Positions 5,927-6,602 of a stretch of 6,602 nucleotides of DNA are shown here, one piece after another; position 1 is the first letter of the stretch; every line of letters starts with the position of its first letter. Both the position numbers and the translations under genes were made by a program. Below the pieces are notes generated by a model. The model saw only the letters and a program-made list of their open reading frames with translations. It ran no database searches and was not told the DNA's origin. Source of the stretch: Paracoccaceae bacterium (GTDB lineage Bacteria; Pseudomonadota; Alphaproteobacteria; Rhodobacterales; Rhodobacteraceae); the NCBI GenBank assembly GCA_016937725.1, contig JAFGVZ010000033.1, positions 1 to 6,602 on the forward strand, in the 5' to 3' direction.

Positions 5927-6160
5927 ATGGACACGGGCTTTCTTTTCCTTCTGGGCGTTTACCTGCTGCCGCTGGCGCTTGTCAGCGCGGTCTCTGCTTG
6001 GGCGGACGGGCGGCGGCCCAAATTGGCCATGGCGCTTGGGGCGACGGGACTTGTTTTGGCGGTCATCGCATCTGTCTTGCGGCCAGAGGGGTTTTACGGA
6101 TTGTCCGACATTCCCCTGCTAACGATAGAGCTTTTGGCGCGCATCTGGCGCGCCTTCTGA
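5927..6160 (+). CDS. Small two-helix membrane protein, unknown function
   Basis: 77 residues. It has two predicted membrane helices, about 4-25 (FLFLLGVYLLPLALVSAVSA) and 34-51 (AMALGATGLVLAVIASVL), joined by a short basic loop ADGRRPK, and a tail ending LLTIELLARIWRAF that could lie on the membrane as an amphipathic helix. The ATG is 25 nt after the pyk stop, with GCGAGG about 4-5 nt upstream, so it is probably cotranscribed with pyk. I recall similar short proteins at this place, between pyk and rpmI, in Rhodobacterales genomes, which supports it being a real gene; no function is known. By the positive-inside rule the Arg/Lys loop should face the cytoplasm, placing both ends in the periplasm. 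That orientation is inference. Confidence 0.75.
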   Translation: MDTGFLFLLGVYLLPLALVSAVSAWADGRRPKLAMALGATGLVLAVIASVLRPEGFYGLSDIPLLTIELLARIWRAF

Positions 6161-6163
6161 GCC

Positions 6164-6190
6164 TTGCACACACCCTGTTTCTGGTTTAAG
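6164..6190 (+). promoter_or_regulatory. Weak candidate promoter for rpmI-rplT
   Basis: TTGCAC (6164-6169) and TTTAAG (6185-6190) are spaced 15 nt apart in the gap after the 77-residue gene. The match is poor and the spacing short. A ribosomal protein operon would be expected to have its own promoter here, and this is the best pair seen, but readthrough from pyk is also possible. Confidence 0.25.
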
Positions 6191-6205
6191 GCGCAGGTTC
6201 TATTC

Positions 6206-6261
6206 GAAGGAGCGGCCGGCCGTTGTGGCATGCCGAGTCGCTCCCCTGACCGAAAAAGGAG
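6206..6261 (+). promoter_or_regulatory. Foldable 5' leader of rpmI-rplT
   Basis: GGAGCG (6209-6214) pairs with CGCTCC (6239-6244), and inside it CGGC (6217-6220) pairs with GCCG (6232-6235), giving a two-step stem with an 11-base loop. The 3' arm also contains CTCC (6241-6244), which could instead pair with GGAG (6258-6261) of the rpmI ribosome site. L35/L20 operons are autoregulated by L20 in other bacteria, so a leader switch is plausible, but I recognise no known leader family here. Confidence 0.35.
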
Positions 6262-6267
6262 TCGGAA

Positions 6268-6468
6268 ATGCCCAAGATGAAGACCAAATCAGGCGCAAAA
6301 AAGCGCTTCTCCATGACCGCGACCGGCAAGGTAAAAGCTGGCCAAGCGGGCAAACGGCACGGCATGATCAAGCGGACGAAGAAATTCATCCGTGACGCAC
6401 GCGGCACCACGCTTCTGTCAGAGCAGGATGCCCGCATCGTCAAAACCTACATGCCCTATAACCGGTAA
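6268..6468 (+). CDS. rpmI: 50S ribosomal protein L35 (bL35)
   Basis: 66 residues, the standard length. The sequence opens MPKMKTKSGAKKRF and continues with basic residues, the GKRHGMIKRTKK stretch and a C-terminal end MPYNR, all typical of bL35, a small protein of the large ribosomal subunit that binds 23S rRNA. The ribosome site AAGGAG (6256-6261) lies 6 nt upstream of the ATG. rplT starts 12 nt after its stop, the standard bacterial pairing. infC, which precedes this pair in many other bacteria, is not here; an uncharacterised membrane-protein gene takes that place. Confidence 0.97.
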   Translation: MPKMKTKSGAKKRFSMTATGKVKAGQAGKRHGMIKRTKKFIRDARGTTLLSEQDARIVKTYMPYNR

Positions 6469-6480
6469 GGAGAGCGGAAC

Positions 6481-6602
6481 ATGTCACGCGTTAAATCCGG
6501 CACTGTCACCCACGCCCGCCACCGCAAGGTCATCAAGGCCGCCGCTGGCTATTATGGCGCCCGTTCGCGCAACTTCCGCACCGCCACGCAGGCTGTGGAC
6601 AA
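6481..6602 (+). CDS. rplT: 50S ribosomal protein L20 (bL20), N-terminal part (cut by window end)
   Basis: The first 40 residues of bL20: MSRVKSGTVTHARHRKVIKA, then the AAGYYGARSRNFRTA stretch, the conserved Arg/Lys-rich N-terminal extension that threads into 23S rRNA and is needed early in 50S assembly. AAGGAG (6468-6473) lies 7 nt before the ATG, and the gap from the rpmI stop is 12 nt, so both are on one transcript. In species where it has been studied, L20 represses its own operon by binding the leader mRNA. The C-terminal two-thirds lie beyond the window. Confidence 0.97.
   Translation, partial: MSRVKSGTVTHARHRKVIKAAAGYYGARSRNFRTATQAVD

Noticed and set aside
4363..5934. Several long - strand open frames opposite pyk
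   Set aside because: All lie within the pyruvate kinase gene, whose motifs run end to end; the antisense translations show no recognisable protein features.
6230..6280. 16-codon upstream open frame in the rpmI leader (ATG 6230, stop TGA in rpmI)
   Set aside because: Its AAGGAG-like site is 17 nt away, too far for efficient starting, and the frame overlaps the rpmI start; probably chance.

Overview
The window looks like an ordinary piece of alphaproteobacterial chromosome, most likely from the Rhodobacterales (Roseobacter/Paracoccaceae group). The evidence is G/C-biased codon third positions, a DUF1244 gene divergent from pyruvate kinase, a small membrane-protein gene between pyk and rpmI-rplT, and protein sequences that read like that order. 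This placement comes from recalled family and gene-order patterns; no search was run. There are no tRNA, rRNA, CRISPR, transposase or phage signals. Ten protein genes fill nearly the whole window, and no gene-free stretch exceeds about 180 bases.

Layout. The left end (1-1262, + strand) holds the 3' end of ilvD (dihydroxy-acid dehydratase, branched-chain amino acid synthesis). It is followed 5 nt later by a fold-type IV aminotransferase of the D-amino-acid transaminase type, apparently in one operon. Convergent to these is a 525-residue RTX-type calcium-binding protein (1290-2867, - strand) with an N-terminal membrane segment and two similarly built repeat modules. The two transcripts meet at a strong inverted repeat that lies partly inside the last codons of the RTX gene. 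Upstream of the RTX gene is a short, strikingly A/T-rich island, probably its promoter.

Next is a compact - strand operon, 4264 down to 2985: DUF1244 (a CxxC protein), a DUF5671 four-helix membrane protein with a GTG start 3 nt after the first stop, and a 112-residue membrane-anchored four-cysteine protein whose ATG overlaps the previous stop (TGATG). The function of all three is unknown.

The divergent 182-base gap (4265-4446) probably holds promoters for both directions and a near-palindrome resembling a LacI-family operator. Pyruvate kinase follows (4447-5901, + strand). Its active-site loop has the residues of the potassium-independent enzyme class. Then come a 77-residue two-helix membrane protein, a 107-base gap with a foldable leader, and the ribosomal protein pair rpmI (L35) and rplT (L20, cut by the window end).

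The window combines housekeeping functions (branched-chain amino acid synthesis, the last step of glycolysis, 50S ribosomal proteins) with a few uncharacterised genes. I see no clear new defence, mobile or biosynthetic system. The items most worth a second look are the unknown three-gene operon, the membrane-anchored RTX protein, the altered substrate loop of the aminotransferase, the possible operator before pyk, and the rpmI leader.
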